This document shows positions 1-8,054 of a stretch of 64,000 nucleotides of DNA, piece by piece. Every line of letters starts with the position of its first letter. Positions within the stretch are counted from its first letter, which is position 1. The translations under genes and the position numbers were made by a program. The stretch lies in the NCBI RefSeq assembly GCF_013359725.1, contig NZ_JABFMW010000001.1, positions 62,001 through 126,000 on the forward strand. The letters run 5' to 3'. This DNA is from Pseudarthrobacter sp. C4D7. Its GTDB lineage: Bacteria > Actinomycetota > Actinomycetes > Actinomycetales > Micrococcaceae. The notes beneath the pieces were generated by a model. The model saw nothing but the letters and a program-made list of their open reading frames with translations. It was not told the DNA's origin and searched no databases.

Positions 1-77
1 GGAGACGGGGCGGAAACGCTACGTTGTAGCTGCGTATCCGGGCGCATCCCATCCCATCCTGTTGCTAGGGGATTGAC

Positions 78-404
78 GTGGAACTTTTCAGCGACAAACC
101 CGCGCTGGCCGCGGCTGCCCTCACCCGGCTTGTCGCCGCGGATTCCCGGACCAAGGGCAGGCCTGCCGGCCGCCTCCAGGCCTACCTCAGCGACCTGGTG
201 GTGCGCAACGGCCCCAGCATTGTTGAGCAGCTGGCCATCGAGCTGGCGCGCCAGCACCTGGCCACCCTGGACCGGCTGGCCCAGGCCACCGGCAAACCGG
301 CCGCGCGGTACCTGGATGAGCTGGAGCTCGCTGCCGCGATGCAGGAAAGCATCGGCCGTGACAGTGCGCAGCTGGACACCACGGATCCCGACGACGGCAC
401 CTGA
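78..404 (+). CDS. Small hypothetical protein, 108 aa
   Basis: I do not recognise this protein. It starts at GTG, with an AGGGG ribosome site about 7 nt upstream. It is predicted mostly helical and soluble, with no signal peptide or membrane segment. The C-terminus is acidic (ending TDPDDGT) and the middle is rich in Ala, Leu and Arg. Codon use matches the neighbours, with strong G/C at third positions, which supports real coding. It is convergent with the PAP2 gene on the other strand, about 37 bp away. The upstream context lies outside the window, so it could end a longer operon. Confidence 0.7.
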   Translation: MELFSDKPALAAAALTRLVAADSRTKGRPAGRLQAYLSDLVVRNGPSIVEQLAIELARQHLATLDRLAQATGKPAARYLDELELAAAMQESIGRDSAQLDTTDPDDGT

Positions 405-440
405 GGCCCAGCCCGGCACAGGGGAGGTGCCTGGGGGCAT

Positions 441-1364
441 TTACCTCCGGGGCGTTCCCCGCCGCCGCGAGGCGAACGCAAACAGCGAAGTGGTGGCCAC
501 CGTGGCCAGGTATCCGGCGATCACGATCAGCGAGATGCCGGCCCAAAAGTAGTTGGTGGTACTGGTTTCCTGCCAGGGGCTGGGAGCAATCCGGATCAAT
601 GAATACACCGCAACCCCGGCCGACGCCAGCCCGATCAGCACCGGCAGCGTCAGCCAGATCCGGGCCGAGCCGAGGTGCCCGCCAAACCCGTCCCACTCAT
701 TCCAGGACCCGCGGCGCAGGATCAGCCAGCCGGCCGGAATCATGAAGGCACCCACCAGCAGGAACGCCGCCACCACGTCCGCCGGGCGGTGCCACTGGTT
801 GATCAGGGTGGACACCCCGGACGCGATGGCGAACGTGCCGCCGATGAAACCGGCCATGGGACGCCAGCGGGGAGAGACCATCAGGAACACGGCCGCCGCG
901 GCGGAGGCTGCCAGCGTGGTGTGGCCGGAGGGCAGCGAGTTCAATTCCAGGGTCAGCACGCCCTTGTCCGGGCGCGGCGGCAGCAGGTCCTTCAGCACCT
1001 GTGTGGCCACGTTGGCGCCGATGCACGCTGCCACGGCAATCCCGGCTTCGGCCCAGTGCCGCCGGATCACCGTGACAAACAGGACCACGACGGCGGCCAT
1101 CACCAGCGAGATGGTGGGCAGCCAGTCCAGGAACCGGGTGGCGGCCTTCCCTGCGGGCCCGTGCATCTCCACGGCTTCCACCAGCGCGGACTCGTCGATG
1201 AATTGGCCCGTGGTGGTCTGGACGAAGAAGTAGTAGGTGGCAACCAGTCCGGCAAGGCACGCCATGGTGGACAGCACGAACAGGAACGCCGAGCCCGGGG
1301 AAGGCCGTGCCGGAGTCCGGGCGGAGAGTTGCCGTGAAGAAGTCATCGCGGTTAAGGGTGACAT
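441..1364 (-). CDS. PAP2-family membrane phosphatase, 307 aa
   Basis: Likely an integral membrane lipid phosphatase of the phosphatidic-acid phosphatase type 2 family. About six hydrophobic segments are visible. The three PAP2 motifs can be placed: K125...R131-P132, P145-S-G-H148, and S185...H192-x3-D196. H148 and H192 would be the catalytic histidines. Two oddities: the first motif is one residue short between Lys and Arg-Pro, and the Arg that normally follows the Ser of motif three is Thr (T186). Activity or substrate may therefore differ from the type enzymes. A start at 1346 (MTSSRQ) is also possible. It follows the MFS gene on the same strand after 18 bp, so co-transcription is likely. 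Confidence 0.85.
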   Translation of the reverse strand: MSPLTAMTSSRQLSARTPARPSPGSAFLFVLSTMACLAGLVATYYFFVQTTTGQFIDESALVEAVEMHGPAGKAATRFLDWLPTISLVMAAVVVLFVTVIRRHWAEAGIAVAACIGANVATQVLKDLLPPRPDKGVLTLELNSLPSGHTTLAASAAAAVFLMVSPRWRPMAGFIGGTFAIASGVSTLINQWHRPADVVAAFLLVGAFMIPAGWLILRRGSWNEWDGFGGHLGSARIWLTLPVLIGLASAGVAVYSLIRIAPSPWQETSTTNYFWAGISLIVIAGYLATVATTSLFAFASRRRGTPRR

Positions 1365-1382
1365 AAAAAGCTGGAAGGACGC

Positions 1383-2567
1383 TCAGCCGGCGGGTTGGGC
1401 GGGGTCCAGCCGGGGGAGGGCGGCGGCAGCCACCAGCAGTGCCAGCGCGCCCAGCCCGAACGGCAGGGCGGTGGCAGTGGCGATGGCCCCCACCAGCAGC
1501 GGCCCGCCGGCGTCGCCGAGTTCGCGGCCCAGTTCCGCCGAGCCCATGGTCCGGCCCATCCGTTCCGGCGGCGTGGTGTCTGCCAGGTGGGCGAAGCCCA
1601 GCGGGGTGGTCACGCCGATGCCGGATCCGATCAGCGCCGCAGCGAGGAAGATGGTGACCACGCCCGGGGCGGCCGCCACCAGGGCGATGCCCGCGGCCAC
1701 CAGGAGCAGGCCGGTGGTGGTGCCCTTGTTGTCGCTGACGGCGTGCCGGTCCCGGAGCCTGCCGATCCACGGCTGGGTGAGCACCGAGCCCAGTGCCACG
1801 ACGCTCACCGCGGCGGTGCCCGCGAAGGCGTCCAGGCCGTGGCGCGTGGCCAGGGCGGGGAGGAAGCCGACGGCGGCACCCAGGGCACCGGTCGACGCGG
1901 CCAGCACCAGCGTGGGGACCAGGAAACGGCGCTCACCCACCTGCCGGGCCAGGTCCATTACCGTGTAACGTTTCCGCGGCAGCGGTGCCAGGTGCGGTAC
2001 AGAAGCCAGCACCCAGACAGCCGTGGCCGCCGCCAGCACTGACAGCGTGCCGAACAAGAGGGCGAAACCACCGGCCAGGATCAGGCCGGCGCCCAGCGGC
2101 GGCCCAATAATGTAGCCCAGGCTCTTCCAGGACCCGTAACGGCCAAAGTAGGTTCCCGCCTTCCCGCCGCGGGCCAGCCGTGCCACCATGGCGGACGACG
2201 ACGGCGAGAAGGCCGACGCTGCCGCGCCCTGTCCCAGCCGGGCCAGGGCCAGGATGAGCGGGTCAGCTGCGCCGAGGCCAATCAGGGACAGGGCGGCAAA
2301 GGCAAACAAGCCGCCGACAATGACCGGTTTGGCGCCGATGCGGTCGCTGAGGGCGCCAAAGACCGGCTTGAGGAACACCTCGGCCACGTCGTAGAGGGCC
2401 AGCAGGATGCCGAGGTTCAGCAGGGTCAGGCCGATGTTGCCGCTCTGTGAGCCCAGCCCTGCCGCGATGCTGTGGGCACCGAAAGCCGTGACGAACCCCG
2501 CGGCATAGAGGGGTGCGGTTGCCGGGCGGGTGGCCTGTGCGCCTGGCCCGGCTTTGTCGGGGGTCAT
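1383..2567 (-). CDS. MFS transporter, 394 aa
   Basis: A twelve-helix major facilitator, close to the usual 390-420 aa. The cytoplasmic loop between helices 2 and 3 carries the typical D-R-I-G-A-K motif, and a related R-D-R-H lies in the second half. Substrate cannot be read from sequence; many relatives are drug or metabolite exporters. The start codon lies 7 nt after a TAAAGT -10 box (on the - strand), so the mRNA is probably leaderless. The shared upstream region with the divergent ABC exporter holds a perfect TTCACAA/TTGTGAA inverted repeat, placing both under one regulator by inference. The PAP2 gene follows closely. Confidence 0.85.
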   Translation of the reverse strand: MTPDKAGPGAQATRPATAPLYAAGFVTAFGAHSIAAGLGSQSGNIGLTLLNLGILLALYDVAEVFLKPVFGALSDRIGAKPVIVGGLFAFAALSLIGLGAADPLILALARLGQGAAASAFSPSSSAMVARLARGGKAGTYFGRYGSWKSLGYIIGPPLGAGLILAGGFALLFGTLSVLAAATAVWVLASVPHLAPLPRKRYTVMDLARQVGERRFLVPTLVLAASTGALGAAVGFLPALATRHGLDAFAGTAAVSVVALGSVLTQPWIGRLRDRHAVSDNKGTTTGLLLVAAGIALVAAAPGVVTIFLAAALIGSGIGVTTPLGFAHLADTTPPERMGRTMGSAELGRELGDAGGPLLVGAIATATALPFGLGALALLVAAAALPRLDPAQPAG

Positions 2568-2585
2568 AGCTGGGACTTTAGTACC

Positions 2586-2601
2586 TTCACAAAGTTGTGA
2601 A
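2586..2601. promoter_or_regulatory. Inverted-repeat operator in the divergent MFS/ABC promoter
   Basis: TTCACAA-AG-TTGTGAA is a perfect 7-bp inverted repeat with a 2-bp centre. It covers TTCACA (2586-2591), a fair -35 that is 17 bp from CAGACT (2609-2614), itself 6 nt before the ABC ATPase start. On the other strand it sits between the -35 and -10 (TAAAGT) of the MFS gene. Binding there would block both. The MarR-like protein encoded at the end of the exporter operon is the natural candidate binder; this is inference. Confidence 0.6.
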
Positions 2602-2620
2602 AACTTTACAGACTGGGGCC

Positions 2621-3610
2621 ATGAACACCGTTGTCCAGACAGTAGGGCTGTACAAGCACTTCGGCCGCGTCAGGGCCCTCGACGGGTTGGACCTGGACGT
2701 CCAGAAGGGCGAGATCCACGGCTTCCTGGGCCCGAACGGCGCAGGAAAATCCACCACCCTGCGGGTCCTCCTGGGCCTGGCCAGGGCCACCTCCGGCTCC
2801 GCAACCGTGCTGGGCTTCGAGCCGTGGACCCAGGCGGTGGACCTGCACCGCCGGCTGGCCTATGTACCCGGCGACGTCCGGCTCTGGCCCAACCTCTCCG
2901 GCGGCGAAACGATCGACCTGCTCTCGCGGCTGCGCGGCGGCACGGCGGACGGTGCCGCGTACCGGCGCCGGAAGGACCGGCTCTGCCAGGTCTTCGACTT
3001 CGACCCGGCCAGGAAGGGGCGCACCTACTCCAAAGGCAACCGGCAGAAAGTCGCCCTGATCGCAGCCCTCGCCACCGATGCCGAGCTCTACCTCCTGGAC
3101 GAACCCACCAGCGGCCTTGACCCGCTCATGGAGGAGGTGTTCCGGCGGGAACTGCTGGCCGCCGTCGACCGCGGGGCCACCGTGCTGCTGTCCAGCCACA
3201 TCCTCTCCGAGGTGGAAGTGCTCTGCCACCGCGTGAGCATTATCCGCGCGGGCAGGATTGTTGACGGCGGCACGCTGGACTCCCTGCGGCACCTCACCAG
3301 GTCAGAGGTTTCGTTCGCGGCGGACGGCCTGGACGCGGACGCCCTGGCCCGCCTGGGTGCGGTGCATGACCTGACGCTCGACGCCGGGCGGGTCAGGTTC
3401 AGCGCCGACTCGGACCGGATCGCCGAGGTACTTCCCGCGCTGGGTTCCCTGGGCGTGCAGGGCCTGACGATCGTTCCGCCGTCGCTGGAGGAGCTGTTCC
3501 TGCGGCACTACGGGGAAAGGGTTGTCGGTGCTGAACCCGGCGCCGCAACGCCGTCCGAACCGCACCACGGGTCCCGCCGGCACCTGCTGGGCGCGAGGGG
3601 ACGGAACTGA
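2621..3610 (+). CDS. ABC exporter ATP-binding protein, 329 aa
   Basis: Nucleotide-binding subunit of an ABC-2 type exporter. The Walker A is G-P-N-G-A-G-K-S-T, the signature region is TYSKGNRQKVAL (LSGGQ-like but divergent) and the Walker B is LYLLDEPTSGLDP. The C-terminal part of about 100 residues is the extension common in drug/antibiotic exporter ATPases. I chose the ATG at 2621 because CAGACT lies 6 nt upstream as a -10 box. The longer reading frame from GTG 2597 would start inside the operator. The permease starts 1 bp after the stop and the MarR-like regulator follows, giving a three-gene exporter operon. Substrate unknown. Confidence 0.9.
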   Translation: MNTVVQTVGLYKHFGRVRALDGLDLDVQKGEIHGFLGPNGAGKSTTLRVLLGLARATSGSATVLGFEPWTQAVDLHRRLAYVPGDVRLWPNLSGGETIDLLSRLRGGTADGAAYRRRKDRLCQVFDFDPARKGRTYSKGNRQKVALIAALATDAELYLLDEPTSGLDPLMEEVFRRELLAAVDRGATVLLSSHILSEVEVLCHRVSIIRAGRIVDGGTLDSLRHLTRSEVSFAADGLDADALARLGAVHDLTLDAGRVRFSADSDRIAEVLPALGSLGVQGLTIVPPSLEELFLRHYGERVVGAEPGAATPSEPHHGSRRHLLGARGRN

Positions 3611-3611
3611 C

Positions 3612-5234
3612 ATGGGCGTCCTTGTGGCACTGTGGGGCCAGCGGCTGCGCCGGGACCGCTGGCAACTGGCCAGCTGGATAGCGGCCATCGGGGTATTCGC
3701 GCTGTTCGCGGCCGCCGCCGTCACCCAGACCTACGGCAACGTGGCCAGCCGCACCGAGATCCTGCAGGTGGCTATCGCCACGCCCGCCGTCCTGATGCTC
3801 CGCGGCCTGCCCCGCGGCGCAGACCAGGGCGCTTTCACGTTCTTCCTGATCTACGCGTTCCTGGCGCTGCTGGCCGGCCTCATGAGCACCTTCCTGGTGG
3901 TACGCCATTCCCGGGCTGACGAGGAAACCGGCGGGGCAGAACTGGTGGCCGCAACGCCGGCCGGACGGCTGCTGCCCAACACCGCCACCGTGCTGCACGG
4001 AATCACGGCCAACGTCCTGGTGGCGCTCGCAGTCTTTGCCGGCTTCCGCTCGCAGGGCCTGGACGCCCAGGGTTCCCTGACCGCCGGGGCCGCCACGGGC
4101 GCCGTCGGGCTCTCCTTCCTGGGGGTGGGGCTGCTGGTGGCCCAGTTCATGGGAACCTCCCGCGGCGCCAACGGCGTCTCTGCCTCGCTGGTGGTCCTGG
4201 CCTACCTCCTGCGCGGGATCGGTGACGCCACCGGAACGCCCGGGGCGGACGGGACCACCATGACCGAGGGTGCGGCCAGCTGGTTCTCACCCATCGGCTG
4301 GGGCCAGCAGACCTTTGCGTTCTCCGGGGACCGCGGCTGGCCGCTGCTGCTGCCGGCGGGACTCGGCGTGGCCAGCCTCGCCGCCGCCTGGCTCATCCTT
4401 GGCGCGCGCGATACCGGCGCCAGTATCTGGGAAGCCCGGCCGGGACGGGCCAATGCCCGCCGGGGACTCCGCAGTCCCGTTGCCCTTGCCCTGCGGTTGC
4501 AGGCGGGATCCATCACCGGATGGGGCGTGAGCGGCCTGGCCCTGGGGCTGCTGGCAGGCTCGCTCGGAAAGGCGATTGCCGCCGTCGACACCCCGGACAC
4601 CAACGTCACGGCCATGCTGCGCGCCATGCTCCAGTCGCAGGGAACCTCGCTCACCCAGCTCATGGTGTCCGTGCTGTTTTCCATGGCCGGGGTCCTGGCC
4701 GCTGCGTGTGCCCTGCAGGCCGTGATCAGGCTGCGGCAGGAAGAGGCGGCAGGAACCGCTGAACTCCTGCTGTCCACCCCCGTGGGCCGGATGCGGTGGC
4801 TGGCCGGATACCTGCTGCTCGGCGCCGCCGCCGTGGTGCTGGTGGTGGGCCTGGCGGGAGTGGGGGCGTGGACCACCCTCACGGGCACTGGCGATGAATC
4901 CATGCCCGCTGACGCACTCTGGCAAACCGCGCTTGCCCAGTTGCCGGCGGCGCTGATCTATCTGTCGGTTCCGGCGCTGGTGTTTGTCCTGTGGCCCGCC
5001 GCCACCATCGCCGCCAGCTGGGCCCTGCTGGCCCTCGGGGTGATGCTGGGGATCCTCGGCGCCATGCTGGGCATTGACCAAAGCCTGCGCAACCTCTCGC
5101 CGTTCGCGCACACGCCCGTGCCACATGGCGACGCAACGGACTGGAGCGGGGCGTGGTGGATGCTGCTGATTGCCGTGGCGGCCGCCGCGCTGGCTCTTGC
5201 GGCGATGCGGCGGCGGGAGGTGGGTCCGGCATGA
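3612..5234 (+). CDS. ABC exporter permease, 540 aa
   Basis: Membrane subunit of the exporter, about twelve hydrophobic segments in two similar halves, consistent with a fused ABC-2 permease that needs no separate partner. The first half starts near residue 15 with basic residues then a hydrophobic stretch; the second half begins near residue 300. Both halves contain a cytoplasmic R-x-E-E/D-E-x-x-G-x-A/T-E-L segment (RHSRADEETGGAEL and RLRQEEAAGTAEL), which supports internal duplication. I use ATG 3612, 1 bp after the ATPase stop, rather than an upstream in-frame start inside the ATPase gene. The stop overlaps the regulator start by ATGA, so translation is coupled. Confidence 0.88.
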   Translation: MGVLVALWGQRLRRDRWQLASWIAAIGVFALFAAAAVTQTYGNVASRTEILQVAIATPAVLMLRGLPRGADQGAFTFFLIYAFLALLAGLMSTFLVVRHSRADEETGGAELVAATPAGRLLPNTATVLHGITANVLVALAVFAGFRSQGLDAQGSLTAGAATGAVGLSFLGVGLLVAQFMGTSRGANGVSASLVVLAYLLRGIGDATGTPGADGTTMTEGAASWFSPIGWGQQTFAFSGDRGWPLLLPAGLGVASLAAAWLILGARDTGASIWEARPGRANARRGLRSPVALALRLQAGSITGWGVSGLALGLLAGSLGKAIAAVDTPDTNVTAMLRAMLQSQGTSLTQLMVSVLFSMAGVLAAACALQAVIRLRQEEAAGTAELLLSTPVGRMRWLAGYLLLGAAAVVLVVGLAGVGAWTTLTGTGDESMPADALWQTALAQLPAALIYLSVPALVFVLWPAATIAASWALLALGVMLGILGAMLGIDQSLRNLSPFAHTPVPHGDATDWSGAWWMLLIAVAAAALALAAMRRREVGPA

Positions 5235-5758
5235 GTGCCGACACCGGGCTGGTGGCCGGCACGGCGGCTGAACGTGGTGCGTCCGCCGCGGATTCCACCG
5301 CGGACGCCACCGCCGCTGCCGCCGAACGCACGGCCGCCGCCTTCGCCGCTGCCGGGTTCCCCAAGATGCCGGCGCGGGCGCTGTTGGCGCTGGTGTCTTC
5401 GGAACAGGGGAGCCTCACCGCCGCGGAGCTTTCGGAACGGCTGGGGGCCAGCGCGGCGGCCGTCTCCGGTGCCGTGCGGTACCTGCAGACGGTGGGCTTT
5501 GTGCACCGGATCTCACAGCCGGGCAGCCGCCGCGACCTGTACGCGCTGCACCGGGACGAGTGGTACGTGGTGTCTATGCGGACCAGCCCCCTTTACGAGA
5601 AACTGGCGGCCCTGACGGACGCGACCGCGGGCACCCTCCCGGAAGGATCTGCTGCCCGGGCCCGGGTGGCGGACATGGCCCGGTTCTACCGGTTCCTCAA
5701 CTCCCGGATGCCGGCCCTGCTGGACGACTGGGAACGCGAACGGGAGGCGGAGCCGTGA
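5231..5758 (+). CDS. MarR/GbsR-like transcriptional regulator, 175 aa
   Basis: A winged helix-turn-helix protein. The DNA-binding part spans about residues 45-105: a leading MPARALLALVSSEQGSLTAAEL, a recognition helix ASAAAVSGAVRYLQTVG and a wing containing SRRDLY. The first 40 residues are Ala/Thr rich, probably a helix. It starts at ATG overlapping the permease stop (ATGA), as is usual for exporter-linked MarR repressors that sense the exported compound. By context it should bind the 16-bp inverted repeat at 2586-2601 and control both the exporter operon and the divergent MFS gene; not proven by sequence alone. Confidence 0.85.
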   Translation: MSADTGLVAGTAAERGASAADSTADATAAAAERTAAAFAAAGFPKMPARALLALVSSEQGSLTAAELSERLGASAAAVSGAVRYLQTVGFVHRISQPGSRRDLYALHRDEWYVVSMRTSPLYEKLAALTDATAGTLPEGSAARARVADMARFYRFLNSRMPALLDDWEREREAEP

Positions 5759-6771
5759 CCATCATCGACAACGCGGTGTACGTGAACGGCCTGCGCACGG
5801 AAGACCCGGAGGACCTTGACGAGACGTACTTCCTGCTCCGCCAGCGCGAGGGGATGGCGTGGATTGGCCTCTACCGGCCGGACGCTGAGGAATTGCAGTC
5901 CGTCGGCGAGGAATTCGACCTCAACGCCCTGGCCATCGAGGACGCGCTCACCGGCCACCAGCGGGCCAAGCTGGAGCATTACGGCGAGTGCCTGTTCCTG
6001 GTGCTCCGGCCGGCCAGGTACCGGGATGACGTGGAGAAGGTGGACTTCGGCGAGATCCACGTTTTCGCCGGCGATGACTACGTGGTCACCGTCCGGCACG
6101 CCGAATCCCCGGACCTTGCCAAGGTCCGGCGCCGCATGGAGTCCATGCACGAGTTCCTGGCCTTGGGCCCGGACGCAGTACTCTACGGCATCCTGGACCA
6201 GGTGGTGGACGAATACGAACCCGTGGTGTCAGGCCTGGAAAACGACATCGACGAAATCGAGGACGACCTTTTCGGCGCCGACCCGGACGTATCCCGCAGG
6301 ATCTACGAACTGTCCCGGCAGGTCATCATCTTCCAACGGGCCACCAGCCCGCTCGCCGGCCTCCTGCAGGCCCTGATGGCGGGAACCCCGGACCGCGGAC
6401 AGGCCACGGAACTGCGCGACCACTACCGGGACGTCCTGGACCACGTCCTGCGCATCAACGAGCGCGTGGCCTCGTTCCGCGCCCTGCTCCAGAACGCGCT
6501 CGCCGTCAACGCTGCCCTGGTGGCCCAGCGGCAGAATGACGAGATGCAGCGCATGACCGAGTCCAGCTTCGAACAGAACGAGCAGGTCAAGCGCATCTCC
6601 TCCTGGGCCGCCATCCTCTTCGCCCCCACCCTGGTGGCCTCCATCTACGGCATGAATTTTGCCACCATGCCGGAGTTGGCCTGGACCTACGGCTACCCGT
6701 ATGCGCTGGGCCTGATGGTGGCCATGGGCCTGGTCCTCTACCTGGCCTTCAAGCACAACAAGTGGATCTGA
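5755..6771 (+). CDS. corA: CorA-family magnesium/cobalt transporter, 338 aa
   Basis: Divalent cation channel of the CorA family. A long acidic and helical cytoplasmic domain (residues 1-275) is followed by two membrane helices at the C-terminus. The selectivity signature Y-G-M-N-F is present at the end of the first helix, followed by a short loop with M-P-E-L, the second helix, and the basic ending K-H-N-K-W-I seen in many CorA proteins. I start at GTG 5755, which overlaps the regulator stop (GTGA). The overlap suggests read-through from the exporter operon, although the function appears unrelated. Confidence 0.93.
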   Translation: MTIIDNAVYVNGLRTEDPEDLDETYFLLRQREGMAWIGLYRPDAEELQSVGEEFDLNALAIEDALTGHQRAKLEHYGECLFLVLRPARYRDDVEKVDFGEIHVFAGDDYVVTVRHAESPDLAKVRRRMESMHEFLALGPDAVLYGILDQVVDEYEPVVSGLENDIDEIEDDLFGADPDVSRRIYELSRQVIIFQRATSPLAGLLQALMAGTPDRGQATELRDHYRDVLDHVLRINERVASFRALLQNALAVNAALVAQRQNDEMQRMTESSFEQNEQVKRISSWAAILFAPTLVASIYGMNFATMPELAWTYGYPYALGLMVAMGLVLYLAFKHNKWI

Positions 6772-6810
6772 GCGTCAAGGCGCTGCCGGGGCCCGCGTAC
6801 AGTAAACGGC

Positions 6811-7848
6811 ATGCCCAACCCCGGCCTTCCGCCCGCCCCTGACCTGCCTCAACCGGTTCCCCCGCTGGAAGAACTGCTGGCGGGCGCCCACGTGGTGAGC
6901 CTGCCCATGCGGGTGAAGTTCAGGGGGATTCTGCAGCGGGAATCCCTCCTGCTCCGCGGCCCCCACGGCTGGGGTGAGTTCTGCCCGTTCCCGGAGTACG
7001 AGGACGCGGAGGCGTCCCGGTGGCTGGCGGCAGCCATCGAAGCAGGGTGGCAGGGCTTTCCCGCCCCGCTGCGGACCTCCGTTCCCGTCAACGCCACGGT
7101 CCCGGCCGTGTCCGCAGACAGGGTGCCGGACGTGCTGGCCCGGTTCGGCCGGGTGGACGCCGTCAAGGTCAAGGTGGCGGAACGCGGGCAGACCCTTGAC
7201 GACGACGTGGCCCGGCTCCACGCCGTCCGTGCCGCGTTGCCGGACGCCGCCGTCCGCGTGGATGCCAACGGCGGCTGGGATGTGCCCGCTGCGGTGGCGG
7301 CACTGACCCGGCTGGCGCCCGTGGGGCTGGAATACGCGGAGCAGCCGGTCCCGACCATTGAGGGCCTGGCCGAAGTCCGCTCCCGCCTGCGCGATGCGGG
7401 GACTCCCGTGCTGGTCGCGGCGGACGAAAGCGTCCGCAAGGAATCCGACCCCCTCCGCGTGGCCAGGGCCGGTGCGGCTGACCTGATCGTGGTCAAGGTG
7501 GCGCCGCTGGGGGGAGTGCGGCGCGCGCTGGACATCGTGGCGCAGGCTGGACTTCCCGCCGTCGTCAGCTCCGCCCTGGACACCTCCGTGGGCATCCGCG
7601 CTGGGCTGGCGCTCGCCGCCGCACTGCCGGAGCTGCCCTATGCCTGCGGCCTGGGCACGGTGTCCCTGTTCGAATCGGACGTCACGCTGGACCCCCTGGT
7701 GGCCGACGACGGCGCCATCCGCCTCCGCGATGTGGCCGCTGGCGCCGGGCTGCTGGAGCGGTTTGCGGCTTCCGCGGAACGGCGGGACTGGTGGCTGGAC
7801 CGGCTCAGCCGCGTCCACGCCCTCCTCACCCCATCGATTGCTGAGTAA
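6811..7848 (+). CDS. menC: o-Succinylbenzoate synthase (MenC), 345 aa
   Basis: Enolase-superfamily enzyme that dehydrates SHCHC to o-succinylbenzoate in menaquinone synthesis. Visible family marks in order: the acid/base lysine pair in VKVKV, the metal ligands D in VDANGGW, E in YAEQP and D in AADES, and the second catalytic Lys in IVVKVAP. Length is normal for the actinobacterial enzyme. TACAGT (6798-6803) lies 7 nt before the ATG, indicating a leaderless mRNA. The last codons and the stop lie inside a long palindromic repeat (7832-7893), so the C-terminus was probably set by that insertion. menD, its pathway partner, lies 8.7 kb downstream past inserted genes. Confidence 0.93.
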   Translation: MPNPGLPPAPDLPQPVPPLEELLAGAHVVSLPMRVKFRGILQRESLLLRGPHGWGEFCPFPEYEDAEASRWLAAAIEAGWQGFPAPLRTSVPVNATVPAVSADRVPDVLARFGRVDAVKVKVAERGQTLDDDVARLHAVRAALPDAAVRVDANGGWDVPAAVAALTRLAPVGLEYAEQPVPTIEGLAEVRSRLRDAGTPVLVAADESVRKESDPLRVARAGAADLIVVKVAPLGGVRRALDIVAQAGLPAVVSSALDTSVGIRAGLALAAALPELPYACGLGTVSLFESDVTLDPLVADDGAIRLRDVAAGAGLLERFAASAERRDWWLDRLSRVHALLTPSIAE

Positions 7849-7893
7849 ACGTCGTTCTCGCGCCCCAAAACGGCGTTTACCCAGCAATGGATC
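7832..7893. repeat. Palindromic repeat, family A copy 1
   Basis: Left arm 7832-7856 begins CATCGATTGCTGAGTA; right arm 7869-7893 is its reverse complement at 21 of 25 positions; the loop is 12 nt. The arms match those at 40354-40415, including the CATCGATTGCT outer end, so this is a dispersed element and not just a terminator. The menC stop codon falls in the left arm. The remaining sequence to the phoX start (about 160 bp) shows a further CAATCGATGG half near 7980 but no gene. Confidence 0.75.
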
Positions 7894-8054
7894 ACGTTTC
7901 ATGGGCCTCTCGCTGACCGGGAATCTCCCGGCCCACGCCCTCTTCCCGCAGGTCACTGGCGGTTAACCGTAACTTCATCCAATCGATGGGTTCCTGTAGG
8001 AAGCGGCTGGAAGGGTGGACGGGCACCCCAGAGAGATTCCTTGGAAGGTTCCCC

